Of a DNA stretch of 64,000 nt, positions 33,438-43,691 are shown piece by piece. The position numbers and the translations under genes were made by a program. This DNA is from Protopterus annectens (Eukaryota; Chordata; Ceratodontiformes; Protopteridae), in the NCBI RefSeq assembly GCF_019279795.1, contig NC_056743.1, positions 1,784,619,839-1,784,683,838 on the forward strand, read 5' to 3'. Numbering within the stretch: position 1 is the stretch's first letter; each line of letters starts with the position of its first letter. The notes under the pieces are model-generated. The model made no database searches and was not told where the DNA came from. It saw only the letters and a list, made by a program, of their open reading frames with translations.

Positions 33438-34106
33438 AAACTTACCAAAACAACAGAGGCTCCCAAAGCAGACACCCAAAATCCACCACCTCAAAACAAA
33501 ACACATGCAACACATACTTCAATAAATCAGTTTGTCAACCAATCACAGCCCTTAAGGCCAAACACCTTACCTGATACATTAGTAATAGGTGACTCTATAG
33601 TCAGACACACTGATGTCCCGCTGACCAGGCTGAACAAGGAGAAGGTGACTGTGAGCTGTCTATCGGGAGCTAGGATCCGCCACATAACACACGCACTCAA
33701 GTCACTCCAAAGCAAGTACAAATATGACTCCGTCATTGTCCATGCTGGTGTGAATGACCTGAGACGTACCTCCCTGGACTACATGAAAAGAGACATAGAG
33801 GAGCTCTCCGATTATGTAATCCAGGCTGGTATGACCCTGACCCTGAGCAGCATCTTGCCCTCACCAAGAATGATACCACAATACAAAGACAAGATGATCA
33901 GCTTTAACAATTGGCTCAAGTACTGGTGTCATTCTAAGGGGATCCAATGTCTGTCTGCCTGGGATGACATGTTGGACAAGCCACTCTGCTTCGCAAGGGA
34001 TGGCTTACACCTGTCACCACTGGGCTTTCGGATATTGGCTAAGGCTCTTGCCACCCCCATAGTGCCTTTTTTAGGCAAGGCTCAAAAGACAAACCCACCT
34101 CCTTAG
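33438..34106 (+). pseudogene. CR1 ORF1, SGNH/GDSL-type esterase domain
   Basis: In frame with the upstream part. SGNH blocks are visible: VIGDSIVRHTDV (block I, nucleophile Ser, about 33579-33614), SGARIRHITHAL, VHAGVNDLRR (block III, G-x-N-D, about 33738-33767) and FARDGLHLSPLGFRILA (block V, D-x-x-H, about 33990-34040). All four catalytic signature positions look intact. In CR1 the domain is a lipid esterase-like module of unknown exact use; the ORF ends 30 bp before ORF2. Confidence 0.82.
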
Positions 34107-34135
34107 AAAACAATAATGGAAAAAAACTAAGGGTA

Positions 34136-35446
34136 ATGCTGCTCAACGCCAGAAGTCTAAATCTCAAGATGCAGGCACTTGATGCACTCCTCAGCATGGA
34201 GAACATCGACGTCTGTGCAGTAACTGAAACCTGGTTCAAGGCTCCTGAGAGCACCCCAGCGTTACCAGGCTATACCTCGTATCATGCTTTTCAGCCCCAA
34301 AACCCAGGCCGAACCACAAAGGGAGGGGGAGTGTCCATATTCATCAAGGACACCCACACCTCCAGGTTAGTAGCAACACATAAAGCATCAGAGACCATAC
34401 AGGTGCAACTGACCATAAGCAAAACTGCTATACAACTGGTAGCATGTTACAGACCACCCTCCCAATCTCAAGAACTCCACTCAGCCTTCCTGAAGACATT
34501 GGAGGATATGAATGTATCACAAAATACCATCATAATGGGAGACTTCAACTACCCAAACATAGATTGGGTACATTATTCTAGCCCTAATACCCTAGCCCAA
34601 AGGTTCCTGAAATTCATAAATTCAAATGCACTGGAACAATTAGTCACCTCTCCCACTAGGGGAGATAATATACTAGACCTGATCATCACAAACATGGGGA
34701 AAAAATGCTCCACACTGGAAGTATACCCCTCACTAGTGAGATCTGACCACAAACTAATCACCCTGGATATACATATCCCACCTCCACCCCCAGCACAAAA
34801 GACCACAGTGAAAAACTTCTCAAAAGCAGACTTCATTCTTCTTAAGACTGATATGGTATCTTTTAAGCCCACTGTGCCAGTGGATACCACATCCCACAAT
34901 GCCGAATCCTTCACAAATGCTTTCTATGGACATCTCCAAGAATGCATGGATCATGCAATCCCAAACAAATCCAAGTCCCTCTCCACCAAAGGTAAGCGTC
35001 CTGTCTGGTGGACCTCAGCCATAAACAAATTGTATAACAAAAGAAGGAAGCTACTGCACGTCAGAGCAAAATCCCATGAAGGGAAGACATCTCTGATCAA
35101 CATTAGCAGAAAACTACATTCTCTCATAAAAACATCCAAGGACAACTTTGAGAGAAAAATCGCTAAGGACACTAAAGATAACCACAAAGCCTTCTTCAGC
35201 TATGTTAGAAACCTGGGCAGAAACCCTCAGATATTCTCAGAGTTTGTTCACAACAATAAAAAATACACTGAACCCACAGATATTGCCAACATTCTGGCTG
35301 ACAGGTTCAGTGCAAATTTCTCCCCTCCTTCACCCCCAAAAGAAGAAATACTTATCCCAGCTGAATGTAATCTCCCTGTCATCTCAGATGTCCAAGTGAG
35401 AACCGCCCTAAACAAAGCAAAAAAACACAGCATCAATGGGACCTGA
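34136..35446 (+). pseudogene. CR1 ORF2, endonuclease and linker
   Basis: A 436-codon open stretch. AP-like endonuclease motifs are LLNARSL (Asn), AVTETWF (Glu), GGGVSIFIK, ACYRPPSQ, IIMGDFNYPNIDW (Asp/Asn) and SLVRSDHKLITLDI (Ser-Asp-His). The linker to RT carries KRPVWWTSAINKLYNKRRKL. The frame ends SINGT at an indel near 35429-35434, close to an A-rich run, and the RT continues in the next frame. Confidence 0.88.
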
Positions 35447-36932
35447 CGGTATCCCGGGTTGCGTGTTACGTGAACTCCGAGAGGAGCTAAACCCACACAT
35501 AAAAATGCTATTTAACCTTAGCCTTACTTCAGGATATGTACCTGAACACTGGCGTACAGCAACAGTGGTCCCACTCCACAAGGGGGGTGCCTCTACAGAC
35601 CCTGGAAACTACCGCCCCATGAGCTTAATCAGCCTGGTCTGCAAAGCTATGGAAAGAATCATTATGGAACTCATAAACAGAGACATAGGGGACCTACAGA
35701 CACTTGACCCACCCAGTTCGGCTTTGTAAAGGGCAGATCCTGCCTTTTAAACCTGGTTGACTTTTTCGAAACAGTCACTAGAGCCATTGACGAGGGCAAA
35801 GCAGTCCATACAGCATACCTGGACTTGGCTAAAGCCTTCGACACAATACCCCACTCAGGCATCATAGATAAGCTCAACAGCTTAAATGTAAACCCTTATG
35901 TCACTAGATGGGTTGCAAACTGGCTAAAGGACAGAACCCACAAAGTTAAAATCGCCGGAGCAATGTCAGACTCAAAGCCAGACACAAGTGGTGTCCCACA
36001 GGGATCTGTCCTGGGACCCCTCTTGTTCGGCATTTATTTCTCAGATGTTAAAGCAAACACGGGAGGGCTGTGGCTGACAAAGTTCGCAGATGACTGCAAA
36101 CTAGGCGCCATAGTCGATACACCAGCAGACACACACATCCTACAAAAGGCCTCACAGAAGCGGACAACTGGTGCGGAGTCACGGCCTTAAACTAAATGCC
36201 AAAAAATGTATAGTCATCCCCTTTGGGAAAAACAAAGTACCCACAAATTATCACATAGACAGCAACCCTCTGAGTACTGAAAAAGTAATCAGAGACCTAG
36301 GGACCCAAGTCGACAGCGACCTCTCATTTGATACCCACGTTGCCAAAGTGGTTAGAAAAACATTCTACCTTGCACACCTCATCATGAAGGGATTCACATC
36401 CAGATCCAAGGATGTCATTGTACCCCTATATTCCTCCCTCATCAGACCCATGATTGAGTACAATGCCCCATTTGGTATGTACCTCACCCGGCATTTGCAA
36501 CAGCTGGAGAGACCACAAAAGTACCTCACCAAGAGGATCAAGGGTCTCCAACATATGTCTTATTCTGCCAGACTAAAGAAACTTCAGCTCTATTCAGTAG
36601 CATACCGCCTGCTCAGAGGTGAGCTCTGCCTGACGTACAAGGCCATGTCCAATCAGGATCTGATGGACATGCTCCACCTCAAAAAATCCAAGTCCATCAG
36701 GACCACGAGAGCTAAAGACTTAAATCTCGGCACAAGTATGAATAGGACATGCTGGAGGGATAGATTCATAACCCAGAGGCTTCCCATGCTTTGGAACAAG
36801 ATCCCAGTTCGTATTAGGCAGAGCCCCTCACTGACTCTCTTCAAGAGAAATCTTGATGAGTGGATGGGAGATCGTAAGTTTACCCCAGGGGTCACATCTG
36901 TGTCACTGCTAGACAGGGGCACAGTAAACTAA
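35436..36932 (+). pseudogene. CR1 ORF2, reverse transcriptase (several frames)
   Basis: RT motifs in order are GPDGIPGCVLREL, WRTATVVPLHKGG, DPGNYRPMSLISLVCKAMER, GFVKGRSCLLNLVDFF, YLDLAKAFDTIPHSGI, GVPQGSVLGPLLFGIYF and KFADDCKLGA (catalytic A/DD), then KKCIVIPFGKN and YRLLRGELCLTYKAMSN. Frame changes occur near 35715 and twice near 36155-36175. Almost no in-frame stops occur apart from those caused by the shifts. Confidence 0.87.
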
Positions 36933-37110
36933 TTCTATTATATAAGGGGACATTCATTGTGTCACTACTAGACACAGTATTCTAAATTTATTCTGTACAT
37001 TTTTGTACCATTTCATGGGGTGGCAAATGCCACATCAGTATGGCTAGGCTTACAAATGCCCCAGGGCAGATAGCCTAGTACTATACTATGAAACTATGAA
37101 ACTATAAAGG

Positions 37111-38319
37111 TCTCCCAAGACTATGTTCTCCTTCTTTGTGAAAATGTAATGAGTTTGAGTGCAAAATCATCACGAACGGCAACCATCAAAATGGCAACGT
37201 GTGCTAAGTGGAATTTCTTCCCTTAAGTTGCATGACCCAAAGCAGATTGGGAGTATTTTTAGGTAACCCTTTGAAATGTCAAGACCTGCCAAAGTGAGTC
37301 CCAAAACACAGAGACTGAATTACTGAAAGATCATACTTGTATAAACCAAGTCCAAGGTGTCATTTCTTGGAATATTCCCTTTTCTCCGAGGTATGGCAAT
37401 CTCAGGGCTGGTATATATAATAAGTTTAGGGGTGCATGGGAATTGCAAAAAGAACTTTTAAAGAAAAGAGTGATTTTCAAGATTCTCTCTTCTCCAGGTT
37501 TTTGGTCTTTTTTTTCCAGGTTTTTGGTCTTTTTTTCAGTTTATGTCAATCAGCATTATCGAGTGCCAACATTTCAATAGTGAGCCTTATGGTTACATAT
37601 GTTGTGTGTGGGGGTGCAACACCTACCACTACACCCACAGCCAACTTTCTTACCTTTTAAACTAGAAATGCACTATTTCAATACTGACCAGTATCGAATT
37701 AAAGGACTCCTGATGTCCTTATTTCCTTCAACAGCTGACCAAGGTACCACAGCCATCCATCAAGGATTTTCAGGTTTCCCTTTCCAGTCTCAAGACAGGA
37801 ATCTCAGCCTCTTCCTCATCAATTTCCTCCACAAAGCATATTATCCCATCCAATACATACACTGCTATCATCACCTCCTTTGTGCACCCTGCCAAATTCT
37901 GTATACCTTAACTCCAGGACGTTTCATGGACCCAATCACTATCTAATGGATCCAGTGTTCCTAAAATGAACATGGCCACTCCTGCAAGTACACTGTGCGA
38001 GCTGTCCCTCGTTTCTGTGGTTTAGGGTTCAGTCCAGGCTAGCAAATGCTGTCTGATAGAATATTTTCCCATTCTCAGTGTGGGGTTAGCTTTCTCAGAC
38101 ATCCTATAAGCCTGCTGCTTAGGCTGACTGTCTCTCTATGCCACATTTAGTTTTAGATCACAGAGATTTTCTTTCTACTTATCCCCTGTAAATAGGCCTT
38201 TTTCACAGTACTAATCTAGTGAACAAAGCACAATAAATAACACGCCGCTGGTACTCCACAGCAATGGCCTTTATTGGTCATAACCTCTATTACCATAGAT
38301 AGTCATTAGGCATACAGTC
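37111..38319. other. No recognised gene
   Basis: Open frames at 37436-37660 and 37599-37946 lack known domains. A short duplication ('CCAGGTTTTTGGTCTTTTTT') lies at 37494-37536. Nothing else is supportable. Confidence 0.5.
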
Positions 38320-38475
38320 CACAAAACCATTAAGGAGCCTAGCTCAAATTCTCAACTGCCTCAGAGCACTGTCTGGTAAGTGACTTGCTCAAGGTCACAA
38401 AGTAACCACGTGATATTTCAGGAAATCAAACCGAATATCACAGTAAGTAGCTCATTAACAGCTCATAGCCTTATT
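38320..38475 (-). mobile_element. MIR-like (CORE-SINE) relic
   Basis: On the minus strand it contains 'TTTGTGACCTTGAGCAAGTC' followed by ACTTACC, the conserved core of MIR-type SINEs. A GGTTTGATTTCCTG box-B-like stretch lies about 45 bp upstream, in the expected order. Divergence is high, as expected for an ancient family. Confidence 0.6.
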
Positions 38476-40003
38476 CCTAACTTATTTCATGTCCCTTATA
38501 ATAATAATAAAAAATTCATAATAAATAAAATATTATCTCATTTTAATCAACTGTGATAGAATGATTTTATATGTACTTTTACCTAAGAGAGTATCTCATG
38601 TATGAGATTCCACCAAGTCCATCAATAACACATTTTCAGGCAACTGTTTTCCATCTTAATACAGACAGCACTAGCTCAGCTCAGCCTGCTCAATAGGATA
38701 ACATTTATTAAAAGAACAACTATGCCCTAAGCACTGCACTTCCTTTCCTCAGAATGTATCTTCGTCTTTACCAAATGATCTCCATACTTCCACATATTAC
38801 AAATCATAGCTTGTAAGTTTCATCTCCTGCATGGCATTTCTACACTAGTCGGCTTTATTAGTTTACATCATGTCGGGTTTGAATTAACTTTCATAATAAT
38901 TTCTTTAATTTGTCTCCCTTGTTCTTACATCATTTAGCCTATAATATCTGGAAGATTCTAAGGAAAAAACATATATTAAGGAATTAGTTTCCTTTGGTTA
39001 CTTACACTCACTAGTGTTATAAAGCTATTCAGCCTCTAAGGTTTTATAACTCTACTGCCATTTACAGCTGCAATCATTCCCTCCCCCTGGAGCCATAAAC
39101 CTTCAGACCCTTTGTTTAGTTCTACATGTTATATGTGCCTCCAAAATATGACATAATGAAGTATGATCTGAAAGGAGAGATGAGGGCATCATAAACGCAT
39201 TGCCTAGGCCCTCCATGTGTATTATGGTCAAGAAGTAGCTTTCCAGGGAAAACAGGATGGCATCAGCATGGGGTCATTCAAGATCAGAAAAAAACTAAAA
39301 TCAGTAATAAGTAATTACCATGCTACTGACAGGTTTCAGCAATGTACAACTTCATTTCAAAACATTCAAGTTTCATCCCACAGTAGTACTTTAAATAAAC
39401 TTGCACAGTAAAATCCAGTTATATACACTGATAAAACGCACACACCTACACACTCTTACACAGCCACCCACCTCTTGAATGCATTATCAAGGCTTAATGT
39501 TTTATTTATGTACTGTCTTACTTTTTTTTAACTCTATCTCTTCTTAGACTACAACTATACTACTGAAGGACTGGAACTATTTCATCACCTACAGATTATC
39601 AATGTAGGTAATATCGACTTGGTCTTTATTGACTCCAGGGATGTTAGCCTGGATCACACATTCAGTAGTGATACTAGCAGTTTCATGCATTTATTCATCT
39701 GACTGCTCTACCTCTCTGTTTTGCTTTTTGCTTCTTTTTCTTTTTTTATAGACCAAGCCAATGAGGCAAATAGGCTTTACTCTTTAAAGTTATAGCATCA
39801 AAGAGTATCACAACTTTATCCAGTCTATTTAAGCCCACAATTTTTTTTCACTTATCAAAAATAAAAGACCATTCTGTGCATCCAGACAGACTAAAATAAC
39901 TGGTTCAGAGAAGATTTTCTAAGAATTCCTCCCATACAGAGTCTGTACTACAGACGAAAAGAAGAAAAGATTGTCAAAAATGGATTCACTTAATATAAAT
40001 TAT
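38476..40003. other. No recognised gene
   Basis: AT-rich DNA with short homopolymer tracts. A small open frame at 39217-39411 shows no coding signature. Confidence 0.5.
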
Positions 40004-40025
40004 CATTTAATTAGGGATAAATTAT

Positions 40026-40289
40026 AGAAGCCACAGTGGTACAGTGGTAGTGTTGTCGCCTCACAGCAAGAGGTTCTCCCGTTCGATTCTTGGCTGGAGC
40101 GCCTTCTGTGTGGAGTCTGCATGTCCTCCCCGTGGTCGAGTGGCATTCGAAAGACATGCGTGAATCGGCACGCCTTCGTTGAAGGTTGGGCATCGAGCTG
40201 GCACCTCGGCACCATGAAAATCTACTGCCAATCATTAGCGGACCGGAGTTCCGCTGTGGCGACCCCTAGCTGGGAAAAAGCCGAAGGAA
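40026..40289 (+). mobile_element. tRNA-derived SINE with LINE-like tail, young copy
   Basis: The head has pol III boxes: 'CAGTGGTACAGTGGTAG' (box A region) and 'GTTCGATTCTTGGC' (box B). The body includes 'TTCTGTGTGGAGTCTGCATG' and CCTCCCCGTGG. The tail 'TTCCGCTGTGGCGACCCCTA' then GCTGGGAAAAAGCCGAAG matches the tail of the LINE at 32204-32252. It is flanked by a perfect 22-bp duplication (40004-40025 and 40290-40311), which marks the ends and shows a recent insertion by target-primed reverse transcription. Confidence 0.9.
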
Positions 40290-40317
40290 CATTTAATTAG
40301 GGATAAATTATGTCTTG

Positions 40318-40486
40318 GGTAGCACAGTGATACAGTGAGTAGCATTGTTTAGTTCTGGGCTGGAGGGGCTTCTGTGCAGAATTCATGTCCTCAATGTGTG
40401 TGCACAACCTTTTTTCTAGGTACTCGTTTCCTTTTACATCCCAAACGCATGCATTAGGTGGACTGGCAACTCTAAATTGCTCACAG

Positions 40487-40568
<82 letters not shown>

Positions 40569-40695
40569 TGCATAAGAAAGGCCTAGAATGGTACTGCCAC
40601 TTCCTACTGCCTAGTAAACTCTGTGAATGACAACACCTATTTATAGGGTTGCTTTGGGAGTCTGATATACCAATTCAACAACAATGAATGGATGG
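40318..40695 (+). mobile_element. Related tRNA-headed SINE, diverged, with different tail
   Basis: Head 'TAGCACAGTGATACAGTGAG' and body 'CTGGAGGGGCTTCTGTGCAG' parallel the copy at 40026. Downstream it keeps the 'GGCAACTCTAAATTGCTCAC' segment and ends 'CAACAATGAATGGATGG', not the LINE-like tail of its neighbour. The internal GT step has expanded into a microsatellite (40488-40567). Confidence 0.7.
40488..40567. repeat. (GT)n microsatellite inside the SINE
   Basis: About 78 bp of pure GT at the place where related SINE copies have only 'GCAGGTGTGTATGCTGTG'. Confidence 0.97.
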
Positions 40696-41384
40696 AAATT
40701 ATGTCTTGAATACAGAGCTTTATGTCATGATTCTTTTATTGGCACTATTAGGTCCTAAATAGTCAGTTATTTATAAAACATACCAGACAATATAGCCCCT
40801 TTCATATTATTCTTAGCAATACTGTTAAAAGGGACTGGTTTGTTATTCAACTGATTCCCAGACTAATGAAAAATGCCTTTTATTATTAGCTTTTCAGGAT
40901 CTCTGACTTTAAGTCATTGTCGGATAACTGCATAGGAACAGTTTCAATATGAATTTTTCATTTCTAGATGGACTTCAGACCAAAATACGTGCTTGGCAAA
41001 CTATGAAGGAGCACTAAAATCTAAAACTGAATAAGCTCATACTTCTTCAGTTCAAAATGTACAATGGTTCAATTATTCTTGTGTTTATCTATAATTAGTT
41101 GATTTTACTTTCTTTCCTGGGCCTTGCCCTTCCTGTTATGGTCATTATCAGTATGATCTAGTTCTTGTCACACTCACAAATTTTCCTTCTGTGGTTTGGA
41201 TCCAGTGAGTAAAGTACATGTGCAGTCATGTATGAACGTCATAACAGTAGCATTTCAAGGATTGCTGTGCATAAATGACTCCTGGGAGCTCAGCCCCAGG
41301 TGAGGTCTGAGAAACAGAACATGATAGGGTTGTGTCCAAATGTGATTAAAAGATGTTCAGGTCCATAAGGTAAGACAACTGCCG
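40696..41384. other. No recognised gene
   Basis: AT-rich sequence; nothing supportable. Confidence 0.5.
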
Positions 41385-41755
41385 TGGTATCCTTTATATT
41401 TCTGAGTGGCACAGTTGCAAAGTTTGTAGCTTGTCACCTCACAACAACAGGTTCTCTGGTTCAGTTCCTGGCTAGGATGGTTTCTGTGTGGACTCTATGT
41501 CATTTTAATGTTCATGTGGGTTTTCTCTGGGACACTCTGTTCCAGTCTATGTTCCAAAGACATGCAGTTGGTATACTGGTGATTCTAAACTGTTTGCAGG
41601 TGTGTATGCTGTGTGCATGTGATGCAGAAGAAAGTCCTGATGCTCTACTACTGTTATCTACTTACTCAGTAAATTCTGTACATTATCACATTTCTTTATA
41701 AGGTCACTACAGGAGAAAGATGCGACTCAACACGCTGGATGATAGAGGTGCAATA
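41385..41755 (+). mobile_element. Third tRNA-headed SINE copy, old
   Basis: It follows the layout of the copies at 40 kb: 'GTGGCACAGTTGCAAAG', 'CACCTCACAACAACAGGTTC' with GGTTCAGTTCC as box B, 'TTTCTGTGTGGACTC', 'AAAGACATGCAG' and 'TGGTGATTCTAAACTG'. Divergence is high. Confidence 0.7.
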
Positions 41756-42142
41756 TCCATCCCAATTTCCAGAGATTTGCACATTTCCCCTCCCTTGGCT
41801 AAGACAACTCATTTTCCCTTGAGATATCAGCATATCTGGGGTGAGATGCAGACCAAATCATCATTAGTTCTTTCTACAAGATAGGACCACAGACATGGCA
41901 GTCCTTAGGGTGCCCCTAAGTAGGCCCTTAATGTGCTAGTGCCTCCAGAGAAACAGGACTAGTTTGAAATTTCCCACATGTCCTCCTTGACGTCTGGGCA
42001 AGTACCTCAAAAATCCACCTTCCACAATGTTAAAATGACTAGATGCAAGCATAATAGACATACCTGGAGGCGGAGTATGAACTCAAACACTTCTGTCCTA
42101 GGATGGCCACAAGCAGACAAGTGGGGAAGGAGAGAGGAAAAA
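41756..42142 (-). other. Left flank of element D; possible 3' end of old DIRS remnant F
   Basis: No gene is seen. The stretch GTGGGGAAGGAGAGAGGAAA just before 42143 resembles the purine-rich spacer that precedes the ICR in C and D. F's own ICR resumes directly on the other side of D (47655). This suggests D inserted into F, but the F ITR itself is not recognisable here. Confidence 0.4.
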
Positions 42143-42188
42143 AGTACAGTTTTGTACCTACCATAAATGTAGATGTCCGATAGGTATG

Positions 42189-42355
42189 CATCTGCAGTCA
42201 TCACATATGGGTTGTCCTGCCTCAGGCAGCCCTTCGGTCGGCCGGATTCCAAAGTCTGGGTCCGGCGTCGGCTGATGTCGCCCTTTCCCTGACGTCAGAG
42301 CGCCTGGGGTATAAAAGAGTCAGCCGACGCCATCTTCCTCAGTTTTTCTTGCCCC
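42189..42355 (+). repeat. Element D, 3' inverted terminal repeat
   Basis: Reverse complement of about 47468-47636. It contains 'GGGGTATAAAAGAGTCAGCC' near 42307-42327 and 'TCCTCAGTTTTTCTTGCCCC', so the promoter motif is also present in inverted position at this end. Confidence 0.93.
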
Positions 42356-42522
42356 AGATGCCAGGTGCCCTCTAAGGAAGGCTAAATTTGGAGAAATGCA
42401 AAATATTCCAAACATGCACAGTAATAAAAAACAAATACACCATAATAGATAACCCCAGCTTAGCTATAAGAGGGAGTATTACCCAAGAGATACCACAGAG
42501 GGGAAGGAGGGAGGGAAAACCT

Positions 42523-42619
42523 CACTGCAGATGCATACCTATCGGACATCTACATTTATGGTAGGTACAAAACTGTACTATGTCCTTCAAGGATGCATCT
42601 GCAGTCATCACATATGGGT
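42523..42619. repeat. Element D internal complementary region
   Basis: The first half to CTGTACT (42573-42579) is the reverse complement of the outer left end (42143-42200). The second half 'ATGTCCTTCAAGGATGCATC' and on is the reverse complement of the outer right end (47611-47650). The joined ends are preserved almost without change. Confidence 0.93.
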
Positions 42620-42651
42620 AGAATACCATAGCCAATCTGGGGGTGGAGGAT

Positions 42652-43691
42652 CTATGTATAGGATGGTGTAGCTAAAATGCCCTGCAGGACTGCCGTAGCA
42701 AAGCCTGCTCTGGATCTGGAATATAAAGGTAAATTGTAATTCTTGGAAAATGTATGCACAGAGCTCCATGTAGCAGCTTCTAAAATGTCCTTGGTAGCCA
42801 CCCCTCTTAAGAAGGCTGTGGAGGTGGCTGTGGCTCTCGTGGAATGAGGTCTAATGTTAGCTGCCACAGTTTTTCCATGAAAGGAGTAACAAAAACGAAT
42901 GCAATTCCCTATCCATTTTGAGATTGTCTGTTTGGAAATTGCTTTTCCTTGTGCACCAGCAGCATAATCTACCAACAGCTGGTCAGTTTTTCTGTAACTT
43001 TTAGTTCTGTCCAAGTAGTAGCGCAACTGTCTGTGTATGTCCAGGGTGTGCAGAAGTTTCTCCCCTTTGTTTTGTGGATTGGGGAAGAAGGTAGGCAAAT
43101 GAATAGCTTGGTTTAATGAGACCCTGGATACCACCTTTGGCATAAATGTAGGATTGGTTCTCAATGAGACTCTGTCCTGATGAAAAATAGTAAATGGCTG
43201 TACTGCCATGAGGGCCTGTAACTCAGATACTCTTCTTGCTGAGGTTATGGCCAGAAGGAAAGCAGTCTTCCAAGACAAGAACTGTAGCTCTGCAGATGCT
43301 GCTGGTTCAAAGGGAGGCAGTGTTAGTTTTTCCAACACGAAGTTAAGGTCCCAAGTAGGCAGTGGTGGTGTCCTTGGAGGCTTGATGTTTTTGATCCCTC
43401 TTAGAAACTGCCTTAGGAGAGGATGTGAGAAGACAGGTGGATCAGTATTGTATTCTGCTGAAATTGCTGAAGCATGAATTTTAATGGAAGAGTACGACAG
43501 ACCATTGTGGAACATGTCTGCCAAGTATTCCAGGATACGTGCCATGTTCATCACTGTCACATCTAGGCCCTTTGTGGTGTTCCAAATGAGAAATCTTTTC
43601 CATTTTGCTGAATATGCCTTTCTGGTGGAAGGCCTGCGAGCTTCCATGATAATATCCTTCACTCTCTGGGATAGCCTATCCTGAGGAGGAA
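42652..43691 (-). CDS. Element D tyrosine recombinase
   Basis: The open frame 45471-42652 encodes the recombinase in its last third. The upstream part of the frame lies over the RT gene in another frame and is probably not translated from 45471. Visible: core-binding EARRPSTRKAYSAKWKRFLI and SSIKIHASAISAEY; the catalytic domain with TSARRVSELQALM (Arg I), ISKQTISKWIGNCIRFC, RPHSTRATATS (HxxR) and WSSVHTFSKNYNLPL (Tyr nucleophile candidate). All catalytic positions are present. It would recombine the circular element DNA into the target. Translation probably depends on overlap with the RT frame, since no separate promoter is seen. Confidence 0.88.

Larger units (their letters stand above)
32860..37110 (+). 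mobile_element. Near full-length CR1 LINE
   Basis: Contains a 5' UTR (probable, about 32860-33134), ORF1 with CxxC motif and esterase (33135-34106), ORF2 endonuclease plus RT (34136-36932), and a 3' UTR. The 3' UTR ends 'GATAGCCTAGTACTATACTA' with TATGAAAC repeats (37066-37108). The closeness of its frames to consensus makes it a young copy, disabled by indels. The exact 5' end is not defined; 32600-32860 holds nothing I recognise. Confidence 0.85.

Noticed and set aside
37436-37946. Two plus-strand frames after the CR1 as genes
   Set aside because: Low-complexity, no known domain, and no conserved start context; probably chance frames.
40026-40100. Possible functional tRNA gene
   Set aside because: Box A and B are present but the cloverleaf does not close and the sequence continues into the SINE body.
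40003-40235. Two minus-strand frames over the 40-kb SINE
   Set aside because: SINE sequence transcribed by pol III; similar frames recur over the 63-kb copy for the same reason.
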